Source of the DNA: Ferruginibacter sp.
GTDB lineage: Bacteria; Bacteroidota; Bacteroidia; Chitinophagales; Chitinophagaceae
Length of the DNA: 52,296 bases
Direction: 5' to 3'
Assembly (NCBI GenBank): GCA_014377385.1
Contig: JACMPR010000195.1
Span: 1 to 52,296, forward strand
Every line of letters begins with the position of its first letter. Position 1 is the first letter of the stretch. Of the stretch, positions 45,422-52,296 are shown piece after piece. The position numbers and the translations under genes are program-made. The notes below the pieces were generated by a model. It searched no databases, was not told where the DNA came from, and saw nothing but the letters and a program-made list of their open reading frames with translations.

Positions 45422-47284
45422 TCACTTATTTAATACCTGCGCTACACACAGGTACCGCCAATCAAAATTATCGGCATCATGCGCATGTAGGCTTTTTGCC
45501 TTCTTTTGCAGGGATTGTGGTTTTAAAATATCTGCTTTTACCAGTTTGTTTTTTGCTTCATGAATGTAGTCCTTCATTACCTGGTTTTCCATCCACTGTT
45601 TCTGTGGGGGTTCGTATCCAACTTTATCTGTGCGCCAAACTATATTCTGTGGTAATTTATCATCCATTAATTTACGCAATATGGATTTAGTGAAACCATT
45701 ATTTATTTTATATCCTGAGGGCAGTGAAAAAACAAATTGAACGAGTTCGGCATTTAAAAACGGAAGCCTTACTTCCCGGCCATGCGCCATCGAATTACGG
45801 TCGCTGTATCTTAACAATTCCTGCAAGCCATGTTGCATAGTTGAGAAATAAAGAATGTCATTTAATTTGGTAACAACAGGCTTGTGTATCCCTTCCCATT
45901 CCCGCCCCTTTAAACTTGATAAAAGACTTTTACTTACCTCTGCATGGTGAATAATACGGAGGTATTCTTTTTTTTCGAGCGCTATAGAAGCGTGAGAAGG
46001 CAGGAATGCTGCTATTATATTTTTTATATTCCATTTGAATTGAACGCTGTTCTTTTGGAGCAGTAATTTTTCCCTTTTTGATTCGGTAAATTTATAACGG
46101 CTGACCATTTCCTGCAGGTACCAGTGCACGTATTTATGATATCCTGCCAATATTTCGTCGGCACCCTGACCATCGAGCAATACTTTGATATTATGTGTTT
46201 TTGCCAATTCAAAAACCTTGTATTGTGCGTAAATACTGGAAGAAGGAAACGGTTCCTCCTGGTGCCAGGCAAGTTTTTCAAAATCATCTATCAATTGAAT
46301 AGCAGAGGGAATGGTAGTAAAACTTTCCAGGTTGAAACGGTTCGAGACCTGCTCGATATATTTGGATTCATCATTTTTAAATCCTGGAAAAACAGCTGAG
46401 AATGTTTTATACTGGTTGGAAGCATTGCGTAACTGCTGTTGCAAATAATAAACGATACTGGAGCTATCTAATCCTCCGCTAAGACTTGCGCCGACCGGCA
46501 CATCGCTTCTCAAACGCCTGAAAACCGAGGTAGAAAATAATTTATCAAATTTTTCAATGGCTTCCTCTTCACTAATTTTTATCTGTACCTGTTTATCAAT
46601 GTTCCAGTAGCACTCTATCTTCAACACACAATTCGCTGCATTGAATTTCAGAAAATGGGACGGGGGCAGGGAGTAAATATCACTAAAAAATGTTTGGGCT
46701 TTATCAGCCGGGTTCTGCACATATCCCAGCGCAATGTAATTTAGGAGCATTTTACTTTCCGTTTGCTTCTTCACACCAGCTGCCCACAATGCCTTCATCT
46801 CACTACCGAAAATAAAAAGATCTTTTTCTGTATAATAATAAAATGGTTTTTCGCCGAAGCGGTCCCTTGCTGCAAACAAAGTCTGTTCTACCTCATCCCA
46901 TATTGCAAAAGAAAACATACCATCAAAGTACTGAAGACATTTTTCTTTGTAGCAATCATAGGCTGCCAGTATAACTTCTGTATCGCTGTTGGACACAAAA
47001 TGGTAACCGCTCTTTTTTAGGTCTTTTCTTAACTCTATATAATTGTAAATCTCTCCATTGTAAACAATGCTGTAGCGCTGCGCATAATGCATTGGCTGGC
47101 TTCCTGCCGGAGTGAGGTCTATAATGGATAGTCGCCTGTGTGCAAGGCCGACGTTATTTTTTTTATTCATCCAAAAGCCTTCTCCATCCGGGCCACGGTG
47201 TATCAGGGAGTTGGCCATACTTTTGAGTACGGGCAAATTTATAAAAAACTGGTTGGAAGATACTATACCGGCAATGCCACACAT
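45422..47284 (-). CDS. asnB: Asparagine synthase (glutamine-hydrolysing)
   Basis: The 620-residue enzyme has an N-terminal class II amidotransferase domain with nucleophile Cys2 ('MCGIAGIVSS', 'SLIHRGPDGEGFWMNKKNN', 'AHRRLSIIDLTPAGSQPMHY') and a C-terminal synthetase domain with the PP-loop 'PVGASLSGGLDSSSIVYYL' and 'LLDGQGADEILAGYHKYVHW'. It amidates aspartate with ATP and glutamine. Enzymes of this form also occur in surface-polysaccharide loci where they may amidate sugars or other acids. No such cluster is next to it. The DUF2911 lipoprotein gene lies 49 bases upstream in the same direction. Confidence 0.94.
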   Translation of the reverse strand: MCGIAGIVSSNQFFINLPVLKSMANSLIHRGPDGEGFWMNKKNNVGLAHRRLSIIDLTPAGSQPMHYAQRYSIVYNGEIYNYIELRKDLKKSGYHFVSNSDTEVILAAYDCYKEKCLQYFDGMFSFAIWDEVEQTLFAARDRFGEKPFYYYTEKDLFIFGSEMKALWAAGVKKQTESKMLLNYIALGYVQNPADKAQTFFSDIYSLPPSHFLKFNAANCVLKIECYWNIDKQVQIKISEEEAIEKFDKLFSTSVFRRLRSDVPVGASLSGGLDSSSIVYYLQQQLRNASNQYKTFSAVFPGFKNDESKYIEQVSNRFNLESFTTIPSAIQLIDDFEKLAWHQEEPFPSSSIYAQYKVFELAKTHNIKVLLDGQGADEILAGYHKYVHWYLQEMVSRYKFTESKREKLLLQKNSVQFKWNIKNIIAAFLPSHASIALEKKEYLRIIHHAEVSKSLLSSLKGREWEGIHKPVVTKLNDILYFSTMQHGLQELLRYSDRNSMAHGREVRLPFLNAELVQFVFSLPSGYKINNGFTKSILRKLMDDKLPQNIVWRTDKVGYEPPQKQWMENQVMKDYIHEAKNKLVKADILKPQSLQKKAKSLHAHDADNFDWRYLCVAQVLNK

Positions 47285-47333
47285 ATTGTAAATATCAGGC
47301 TTCCGAAACCCAAAGCCAAAAATCTTTTTAAAA

Positions 47334-48026
47334 TCAAAGATTAGTTTTAATTGGCAGAATGGCTTTCACATTATCCCAGGCCATGATAAGGTTAGCGCCA
47401 TTGTCAGCAGGTTCAAATACCATTGTAAAATCCTCTAACGAGGGCGATTGCAGACTTGTCGGCACATCAATATTAAAAATATCTTTTGTTTTGTCCATGT
47501 GCAAACCCCAGGTAAATAAATTAGTATTAAGTATGATTGACCATTTTTCCGGATAGGGAATACAATAGATTACGTAACGCCCTTTTATAATTTTTTTATT
47601 ATTGATCATTACGTCTTTAAAAAACTCAATCTCGCTAGATTCGTTGGCGCCAAGTCGCCATTCTTTGCCATACTGGCAAAGTGTTCTTGGAGAAGAACCA
47701 AATATTACCCTGCCTTTTTTTTGAGGACGACTATAAATAACTCTCGCCAGCAACCCACCGCTATCAGTTGTTCCATTCATTTTTAATACCGGGTAATCCT
47801 GTGGAAAATAACCTATATCCATAGGTGACTGATCATTTGTTGTATATGGATTTGCATATTCCTTTTTTTGTAAGGTATCTATCGAGCCGGACAATTTTCC
47901 GGTTTCGCTGCCTGAATTACAGGAGGTGAACAATCCAAACAAAAGCGGTAGCAGAAGAAAGGGCAGAGGAAGCCTTATCCCTTGTAACTGCCTTCCTTCA
48001 TCATGATACTCAGCAATTTTTATCAT
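47334..48026 (-). CDS. DUF2911 lipoprotein (intact copy)
   Basis: The 230-residue protein carries an unusually long N-terminus before a lipoprotein signal ('LPFLLLPLLFGLFTSC'). The DUF2911 core follows: 'MDIGYFPQDYPVLKMNGTTD', 'ARVIYSRPQKKGRVIFGSS', 'YGKEWRLGANESSEIEFFKD', 'KIIKGRYVIYCIPYPEKWSI' and a final 'DNVKAILPI'. No function is known for the family. A second, frameshifted copy lies 28 bases upstream, so the two arose by tandem duplication and then diverged considerably. Confidence 0.92.
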   Translation of the reverse strand: MIKIAEYHDEGRQLQGIRLPLPFLLLPLLFGLFTSCNSGSETGKLSGSIDTLQKKEYANPYTTNDQSPMDIGYFPQDYPVLKMNGTTDSGGLLARVIYSRPQKKGRVIFGSSPRTLCQYGKEWRLGANESSEIEFFKDVMINNKKIIKGRYVIYCIPYPEKWSIILNTNLFTWGLHMDKTKDIFNIDVPTSLQSPSLEDFTMVFEPADNGANLIMAWDNVKAILPIKTNL

Positions 48027-48054
48027 AATTTATTCATTAAAAAAAGAAATGATT

Positions 48055-48617
48055 TTATAAAGTAATTGGTATCAAAGCTTTGACGTTGTTCCGGTAAAAC
48101 TGAAGTTCGTACCCTTTTCCTGGCTTATCAAATATTATTGAGAATGATTCTGAAATAGTTGGAAGTTCTTCTATCACAGCATTCATTCGTGCCACGTCTT
48201 TGGTATTATCATATTTAAATGAACCCCAGGTATCCGTCTCTTTATTCAGGATCAGCATCCACTGGTTATCGTTAAAAAAGGCATATAAAGTGTGGCGGCC
48301 TTTTTAATCTTTGTTTCTCCCATTTTTACTTTTTGGTAAAATTCAATTTCGGTTGCTTCATTATCACCGAGACGACAAACTTTCCCATATTCAATAATAT
48401 TACCGAATATAACCCGGGCATTTACCTGGGGACGGCTGTATATTATTCTTGCAAGCAAGCGCTCGGAGAACTTATCCTGAATTTTTAAGAGCGGGTAATT
48501 ACGCGGGTAGTAACCCGCATCCATAGGCGACCGGTTTGTTGCGGGAGGAGTTGCCTGCGCCGAACCGTTTGTTACAATAAAAAAGCACAGCGTAAAAACA
48601 ACAACTATCTTTTTCAT
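48055..48617 (-). pseudogene. DUF2911 secreted protein, broken by a one-base frameshift
   Basis: Two track ORFs (48252-48617 and 48055-48258) are halves of one DUF2911 gene. The first half has a signal peptide (MKKIVVVFTLCFFIVTNGSAQ) and 'MDAGYYPRNYPLLKIQDKFS', 'ARIIYSRPQVNARVIFGN', 'YGKVCRLGDNEATEIEFYQK'. It goes out of frame after 'GETKIKK' and stops. Reading one base further on, the other frame gives 'GRHTLYAFFNDNQWMLILNK' and continues 'ETDTWGSFKYDNTKDVARM' to 'NNVKALIPITL'. Adding one A to the A5 run (plus-strand T tract 48301-48305) restores a continuous 187-residue protein parallel to its intact neighbour. Real mutation, sequencing error in a homopolymer, or slippage are all possible. 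Confidence 0.88.
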
Positions 48618-48641
48618 TTCAATTATTTCTTCAAAGATATA

Positions 48642-49240
48642 TCAATCAATATTTTCCCATGCTTTCAATGTACAGGCGGTATATGCTTTCAACTCAGGGA
48701 AAAAATCATTGTAGAATGGCCGCATCATCGCAATATTATCTTGAAAGATTGTAAAAGCAGTGTCAGCTTCATGTATAAATGTCGATCGTCCTACCATGCC
48801 GGCAAAGCTCTTTTGAATGCTCCATTCAAACTGGTAATTATTTAGTCAATTGTATTGTTTCATGTAAACAAATGCATGTAGAAATGCATCCGGTAAAATT
48901 TAGGGATGGGTTTCAAGTTGTGTATATGTGCGGCTGCTAAGCGATGATAGTACGCCAGCATCTGAAAATTCATTTTTATCATTTGCCAAAAAGTAGTCGC
49001 AAGCAATATCAGTGAATGCACATGCATATAGTGCCTCACAGACCGGAATGGTTGTTTCATTTCTTAGGTAGCAGGGTGCGTATCTGTTAAATTATCAATT
49101 GCTTGATGAAGTTTTATACCCTTCTAAACAATCCTGTCATATCCGTACAGCTTTTCCCCTTTTACAAAATCACTGATCATATTCCCGGCAAGAATTAGCG
49201 GCCGGTCAAATGACAAATATGCGTGTGCCAGGTAGTTTAC
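48642..49240 (-). pseudogene. Decayed acyl-carrier-protein phosphodiesterase (AcpH-like)
   Basis: Not in the ORF track. On the minus strand, translation from 49237 reads 'NYLAHAYLSFDRPLILAGNM' then 'ISDFVKGEKLYGY', a stop (TAG 49126-49124), 'KGIKLHQAIDNLTDTHPAT', a stop (TAA 49066-49064), 'EMKQPFRSV', a one-base frameshift near 49035-49050, 'LYACAFTDIACDYFLANDKN', a stop (TAA 48902-48900, where Lys is expected), 'ILPDAFLHAFVYMKQYN', a stop (TGA 48848-48846, where Trp is expected), 'NYQFEWSIQKSFAGMVGRST' and on to TGA 48644-48642. Joined, this is ~199 residues with the layout of AcpH (YajB) proteins, which remove phosphopantetheine from holo-ACP. The initiator codon is also lost (GTA before NYLAH). 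With four stops, a frameshift and no start, it cannot be functional. Confidence 0.88.
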
Positions 49241-49378
49241 ACTTAAAAGATAATGGTGATTCCACAAAATAAAAATTGAGAAAGTTTAATATTTTACAGT
49301 CTATATTGTTAAGGGAACAATGGCCCATCCTACTTCCGGATGCATGCCCTGTTTCTGCTTTCACTTTAAAAAAATAAT

Positions 49379-49711
49379 ATGAACTGGATAATGCTTGTAA
49401 TCGCCGGCCTTTTTGAAACAGGCTTTGCGAGCTGCCTGGGAAAGGCTAAGGACTCAACCGGCCATACACAAACACTATGGATGGCCGGGTTTTTCATTTG
49501 CCTCTCAATAAGCATGTACCTCTTATACAGGGCTTCACAGTCGTTGCCGATTGGTACGGCTTACGCGGTGTGGACAGGAATTGGCGCTGTAGGAACGGTG
49601 CTGGTTGGCATTTTATTTTTTAAAGAACCTGTAAGCTTCTGGAGGCTTTTTTTTATTTCTACACTTGTGTTTTCGTTGATTGGATTAAAGTTGGTTTCTA
49701 CAGTACATTAG
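49379..49711 (+). CDS. SMR-family exporter, Gdx/SugE type
   Basis: The 110-residue protein has four membrane helices and the membrane-embedded Glu13 in 'GLFETGFASCLGKAKDS', essential for proton-coupled transport. 'LPIGTAYAVWTGIGAVGTVL' and 'GILFFKEPVSFWRL' are typical of the SugE/Gdx branch, whose main substrate is guanidinium, rather than of EmrE-type multidrug exporters. I looked for a guanidine riboswitch in the 118 bases upstream and saw no ACGR-loop hairpin pair. The gene begins next to the AcpH pseudogene and is divergent from it. Confidence 0.93.
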   Translation: MNWIMLVIAGLFETGFASCLGKAKDSTGHTQTLWMAGFFICLSISMYLLYRASQSLPIGTAYAVWTGIGAVGTVLVGILFFKEPVSFWRLFFISTLVFSLIGLKLVSTVH

Positions 49712-49995
49712 GGCAACCGAAATTATATTTATTTCGTGTTGGTTTGTGTAACAGGCAGGTATGGCTGGTAATAATTTATTGTACTGTCTTAAAATTCTCT
49801 TTGCCTCGCCTGTCATAACACAAATACTGACTTTCAGAATTCCAAATTACTGAGAAACAAATTCCACACTCAAAGAAAAAAAAGCCGTTATCTCTACGTA
49901 TTTGCCTTAATCAGGGGCTAAATATGCTGTCTAATTGCCGAAAAAAGGACTTCCAGGATTAAAGTTGTCCTCTGGTTCTTGGCAGGTTTTGTGTA
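49712..49995. other. Intergenic region before the unknown 169-residue protein
   Basis: About 284 bases. AT-rich, no recognisable RNA or small ORF. It should hold a promoter for the gene at 49996; the best -7-like string is weak. Confidence 0.35.
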
Positions 49996-50505
49996 ATGAT
50001 TATAAAAAATTATATGAACAACATTATATACCTGGTTGTTGAGGGCGAGGAAAGTTTCGCATGGATTACCGAAGTTTCAAACCGAAACCACAATATGTTC
50101 AAGGTTATATTCAGAAATGGCTACGAGAATATTTTTTTTACAGATGTGGAAACGGGTAAATGGGTGGAAGAAGATATGGGCTTTACCCAACTTGCCCGGG
50201 ACATCGGCGGGCAAATTAAGAATTTTGTTAGAAACCCCATTCATGTTCCAAAATTACTTACCTGGCACAAACAGGCAAATGATAACGATGTGCTTTATTT
50301 TGGCTTCTTTAACTTCATGAAGGATAAGTATAAAATGTATGAGATTTATAACTCAAGCAGAAGGTACATGTACACGCTTGTGGAGATGGATAATGAAGAG
50401 TGGCAGATTATGGGTAATAATACCGCTTCGTTAAAAAATGTGGATCCATTGTTCATAGAGCAGGTAATTCAAATACTCCCCCTGTATTGGTTGAATGCAA
50501 GGTAA
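49996..50505 (+). CDS. Protein of unknown function
   Basis: The 169-residue protein is soluble and rich in aromatic and acidic residues: 'YLVVEGEESFAWITEVSNRN', 'YENIFFTDVETGKWVEEDMG', 'VLYFGFFNFMKDKYKMYEIY', 'RYMYTLVEMDNEEWQIMGNN' and a C-terminal 'LPLYWLNAR'. No signal peptide, membrane segment or known motif. The regular alternation of short strands suggests a beta-rich fold. ATG 50014 (MNNIIYLVVEGEE) is an alternative start. Codon use and length look genuine. It is convergent with the hybrid kinase. Confidence 0.7.
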   Translation: MIIKNYMNNIIYLVVEGEESFAWITEVSNRNHNMFKVIFRNGYENIFFTDVETGKWVEEDMGFTQLARDIGGQIKNFVRNPIHVPKLLTWHKQANDNDVLYFGFFNFMKDKYKMYEIYNSSRRYMYTLVEMDNEEWQIMGNNTASLKNVDPLFIEQVIQILPLYWLNAR

Positions 50506-50542
50506 ATTCTGTTACCCGACTCTTATTGCAACATCAATCGCA

Positions 50543-51997
50543 TCAAACGGTTTGGACGGTACTATTCTTAAATGTGATAATAAAAGCACTTCCTTCGTTT
50601 AGTTTTGATTGTACTTCCACTTCAGCCTTGTGTGATTGTAAAATATTTAGTGTGGCGGCAAGACCGAGTCCCATTCCATTCCTCTTGGCAGTGAAATAAG
50701 GTTCAAACAGCCTCGATAAATTTTCATCACTGATGCCACAACCGTTGTCCTCTATTATTAATTGCGATTGTTCTGTATTATTTTTCAGGTAAATATTCAA
50801 CTTCCCTTTTTCGGGTTCCATTGCCTCGATAGCGTTAATAATTATATTAAGGAAGGCGATCTTCAACTTTTCCACGTCGGCAAGTATAATAATTTGCTCA
50901 CCTGGAAAATCTTTATACAGCGTAATTTTTTTCAACATCATACGATCGGTGGCTACAGCAATACTTTCATCGATGATATGCTGTAGCGATACAGGTGCTA
51001 AAATAATTTCTGCAGGCCGGCTGGTACTAAGGAGTTCTGTAATCAGCACTTCGATCCTTTTACTATTTCGATGTATAATATCTACATAAATCTTTGAATC
51101 TGAATTTTCCATTTCCGGCATTAGCTGCTCTAATGAAAGATTTATGTTATTCAGGGGATTTCTTACTTCATGTGCCAGTACATGCACCAGCCTGTCGGCA
51201 ACGCCGCGTTTTTCCAAACGCAGCGTTGCTTTCTCTGCTTTCTTTAAAACGGTAATATTGTGAATGATTCCCTGGTAATATTTCCCGCCATCGTCCTGTT
51301 CATTTGATAATGAGAGGATGCAATATTTTATATCCCCGTTCTTTGTTTTTAGAATAATCTCTTTATCCTCAGTCCCATTACCTCTCGATAAATCTCTTTC
51401 TAAATTTTCTTTTTCTGCATCTGAAGCTAAAAGTTGAAACAAGCTCAATGAAAGCAACGCCTTTTTAGAATAGCCCAATAATTTTGTTGTGGCATCATTG
51501 ATATCCCGAAAAACTAATTTTTCATTTGCCAGGAAAACGGCATCTGCCGAACGCTCAAAAATATTTCGGAATTTACGCTCATTCGCTTTTAAGGCTTTTA
51601 CAGATTTCGCTCTTTGAAATGAATAGCGGATACATCTCTCAAGTTTTTCAGTATCCATTTCAGACTTGATGAGATAATCAACTGCCCCGGCCTTCATCGC
51701 CTCGATGTCGATTTTTTGATTACCAATGCCGGTTAGTAAAATAAACGGCTGTTCACATTTTAGTTCTATGGCCTCCTTAATGAGATCAAGTCCGGTTTTT
51801 GCGCCGAGATAATAGTCAACAAAAAAAAGCTCAAATTTTCCGCTGCAGATTTGAACTATTGCTTCCTCGTATTCATAGCACCACTCCACGGTAAAGTTAC
51901 TGCCCGGAATACTTTTTATGTATTCACTCGTTATAAAAAAATCATCCTCGTCATCATCTATGATCAGAATTTTAAGACTTGAGTGTTCTGCATGCAT
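50543..51997 (-). CDS. REC-PAS-histidine kinase (hybrid sensor, receiver first)
   Basis: The 484-residue soluble protein has an N-terminal receiver domain (D61 in 'FFVDYYLGAKTGL', acidic D14-D16), then a PAS domain (~140-255, 'RNIFERSADAVFLANEK'), a HisKA dimerisation domain with H276 in 'HVLAHEVRNPLNNINLSLE', and an ATPase domain ('NIIINAIEAMEPEKGKLNIY', 'IIEDNGCGISDENLSRLFEP'). With no membrane segment it takes its input from another kinase through the receiver and from a cytosolic signal through PAS. Its output regulator is not in the window. Confidence 0.94.
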   Translation of the reverse strand: MHAEHSSLKILIIDDDEDDFFITSEYIKSIPGSNFTVEWCYEYEEAIVQICSGKFELFFVDYYLGAKTGLDLIKEAIELKCEQPFILLTGIGNQKIDIEAMKAGAVDYLIKSEMDTEKLERCIRYSFQRAKSVKALKANERKFRNIFERSADAVFLANEKLVFRDINDATTKLLGYSKKALLSLSLFQLLASDAEKENLERDLSRGNGTEDKEIILKTKNGDIKYCILSLSNEQDDGGKYYQGIIHNITVLKKAEKATLRLEKRGVADRLVHVLAHEVRNPLNNINLSLEQLMPEMENSDSKIYVDIIHRNSKRIEVLITELLSTSRPAEIILAPVSLQHIIDESIAVATDRMMLKKITLYKDFPGEQIIILADVEKLKIAFLNIIINAIEAMEPEKGKLNIYLKNNTEQSQLIIEDNGCGISDENLSRLFEPYFTAKRNGMGLGLAATLNILQSHKAEVEVQSKLNEGSAFIITFKNSTVQTV

Positions 51998-52296
51998 CTC
52001 TAGAAATTAAGTCAGCAAAGTATTTACTTTTGATCGCGTAGGTTTTTAAAAAATCCATTTGATATTTATGATAATACAGCTTCTATGGTTACTAAGTGGT
52101 GTTTAGAAATAAAGTAAATGTAAGGATCGGCTTAGGTAAAATCTGTTACAATTTTGATCCAGAATAAATCGTGTAGGTTAGCAACGAAGTAAAATACGTA
52201 AATCCTCTGAATATCCTTTGTCATTTTGAGATTAAAATGCTCCAACCGTAAAAAATGTTAATCAATAGGGTTATCTACTGTCTGTAGATTAACAAA
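51998..52296. other. Right-edge non-coding region
   Basis: About 299 bases upstream of the hybrid kinase. It should contain that gene's promoter; a TACTTTG string near 52020 is a near match to the -7 element. An inverted repeat lies at the very end. No ORF of note. Confidence 0.4.
52256..52294. repeat. Inverted repeat at the window's right edge
   Basis: TGTTAATC (52256-52263) and GATTAACA (52287-52294) form an 8-bp stem; inside, ATCTAC / GTAGAT with loop TGTCT forms an alternative 6-bp stem. Too close to the edge to tell terminator, operator or element end. Confidence 0.4.

Noticed and set aside
46330-46360. GGTTCGA-like string suggesting a tRNA T-arm
   Set aside because: It lies inside the asnB coding sequence and no acceptor or anticodon stems can be built around it. 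The same holds for a similar string near 3140 in the VOC gene.
48055-48258. Separate small 67-residue gene
   Set aside because: It is the C-terminal half of the frameshifted DUF2911 gene, shown by alignment with the intact neighbour.
48860-49060. Minus-strand 66-residue ORF beginning MKQPFRSVRHY
   Set aside because: Its first residues are the AcpH-like pseudogene read in frame, and it then runs on in the wrong frame after the frameshift. It is not a separate gene.
49261-49378. Guanidine riboswitch before the Gdx/SugE gene
   Set aside because: Expected from the exporter's known substrate, but I see no pair of short hairpins with ACGR loops and no class I-like core; only a weak CATCC/GGATG stem.

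Overview
The window is a stretch of ordinary bacterial chromosome from the phylum Bacteroidota, most likely a member of the Chitinophagaceae or a close relative. The signs are Bacteroidota-type families (DUF5916, DUF2911, DUF4197, TIGR02757, beta-propeller histidine kinases with LytTR regulators, OMP beta-barrel proteins), a lack of Shine-Dalgarno sequences, frequent TTG starts, AT-rich DNA, and promoter matches to the phylum's TTTG-N19-21-TAnnTTTG consensus (clearest before lysS). I see no rRNA, tRNA, CRISPR array, complete insertion sequence or prophage.

Layout. 1-3.0 kb: the end of an outer-membrane barrel gene, then a compact ECF sigma / putative anti-sigma / two Spy-like periplasmic proteins module closed by a strong terminator. 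3.1-8.1 kb: a VOC protein, typA, uvrB and a short degenerate-looking gap. 8.1-15.4 kb: an orphan ParA-type ATPase, a repeat-bearing lipoprotein, an esterase, polA and a DUF1579 protein. 15.5-20.8 kb: small membrane proteins and a beta-propeller-GAF histidine kinase paired with a LytTR regulator. 21.1-23.6 kb: a DsbA-family protein, DUF1801, a small Cys-x-x-Cys membrane protein and meaB. 23.7-29.6 kb: a long plus-strand run with two glycosyltransferases, a Lon-substrate-binding-domain protein, coaX, an outer-membrane protein, lptC and an ArsC/Spx-like protein. 29.7-36.7 kb: OsmC, an SDR, a DUF5916 barrel protein, a DPP IV-type peptidase and a 2OG-Fe(II) oxygenase. 36.8-45.2 kb: lysS, DUF4197, flavin reductase, FAH-family hydrolase, fatty-acid hydroxylase, a small conserved protein, TIGR02757 and a cystathionine gamma-synthase-like enzyme. 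45.4-49.2 kb: a minus-strand group of asnB, an intact DUF2911 lipoprotein, a frameshifted DUF2911 copy and a heavily decayed acyl-carrier-protein phosphodiesterase (acpH-like) pseudogene that is missing from the ORF track. 49.4-52.3 kb: a Gdx/SugE-type SMR exporter, an unknown protein and a REC-PAS-histidine kinase.

Most of the genes are housekeeping (DNA repair and replication, translation, CoA synthesis, LPS export, amino-acid metabolism) or envelope functions. I did not find a convincing new multi-gene system. The most informative observations are the two adjacent broken genes at 48.05-49.24 kb, which I reconstructed by reading across stops and frames, the sigma/Spy module, the repeat lipoprotein, and a coding-like intergenic stretch at 41.6-41.9 kb that could be a dispersed repeat.
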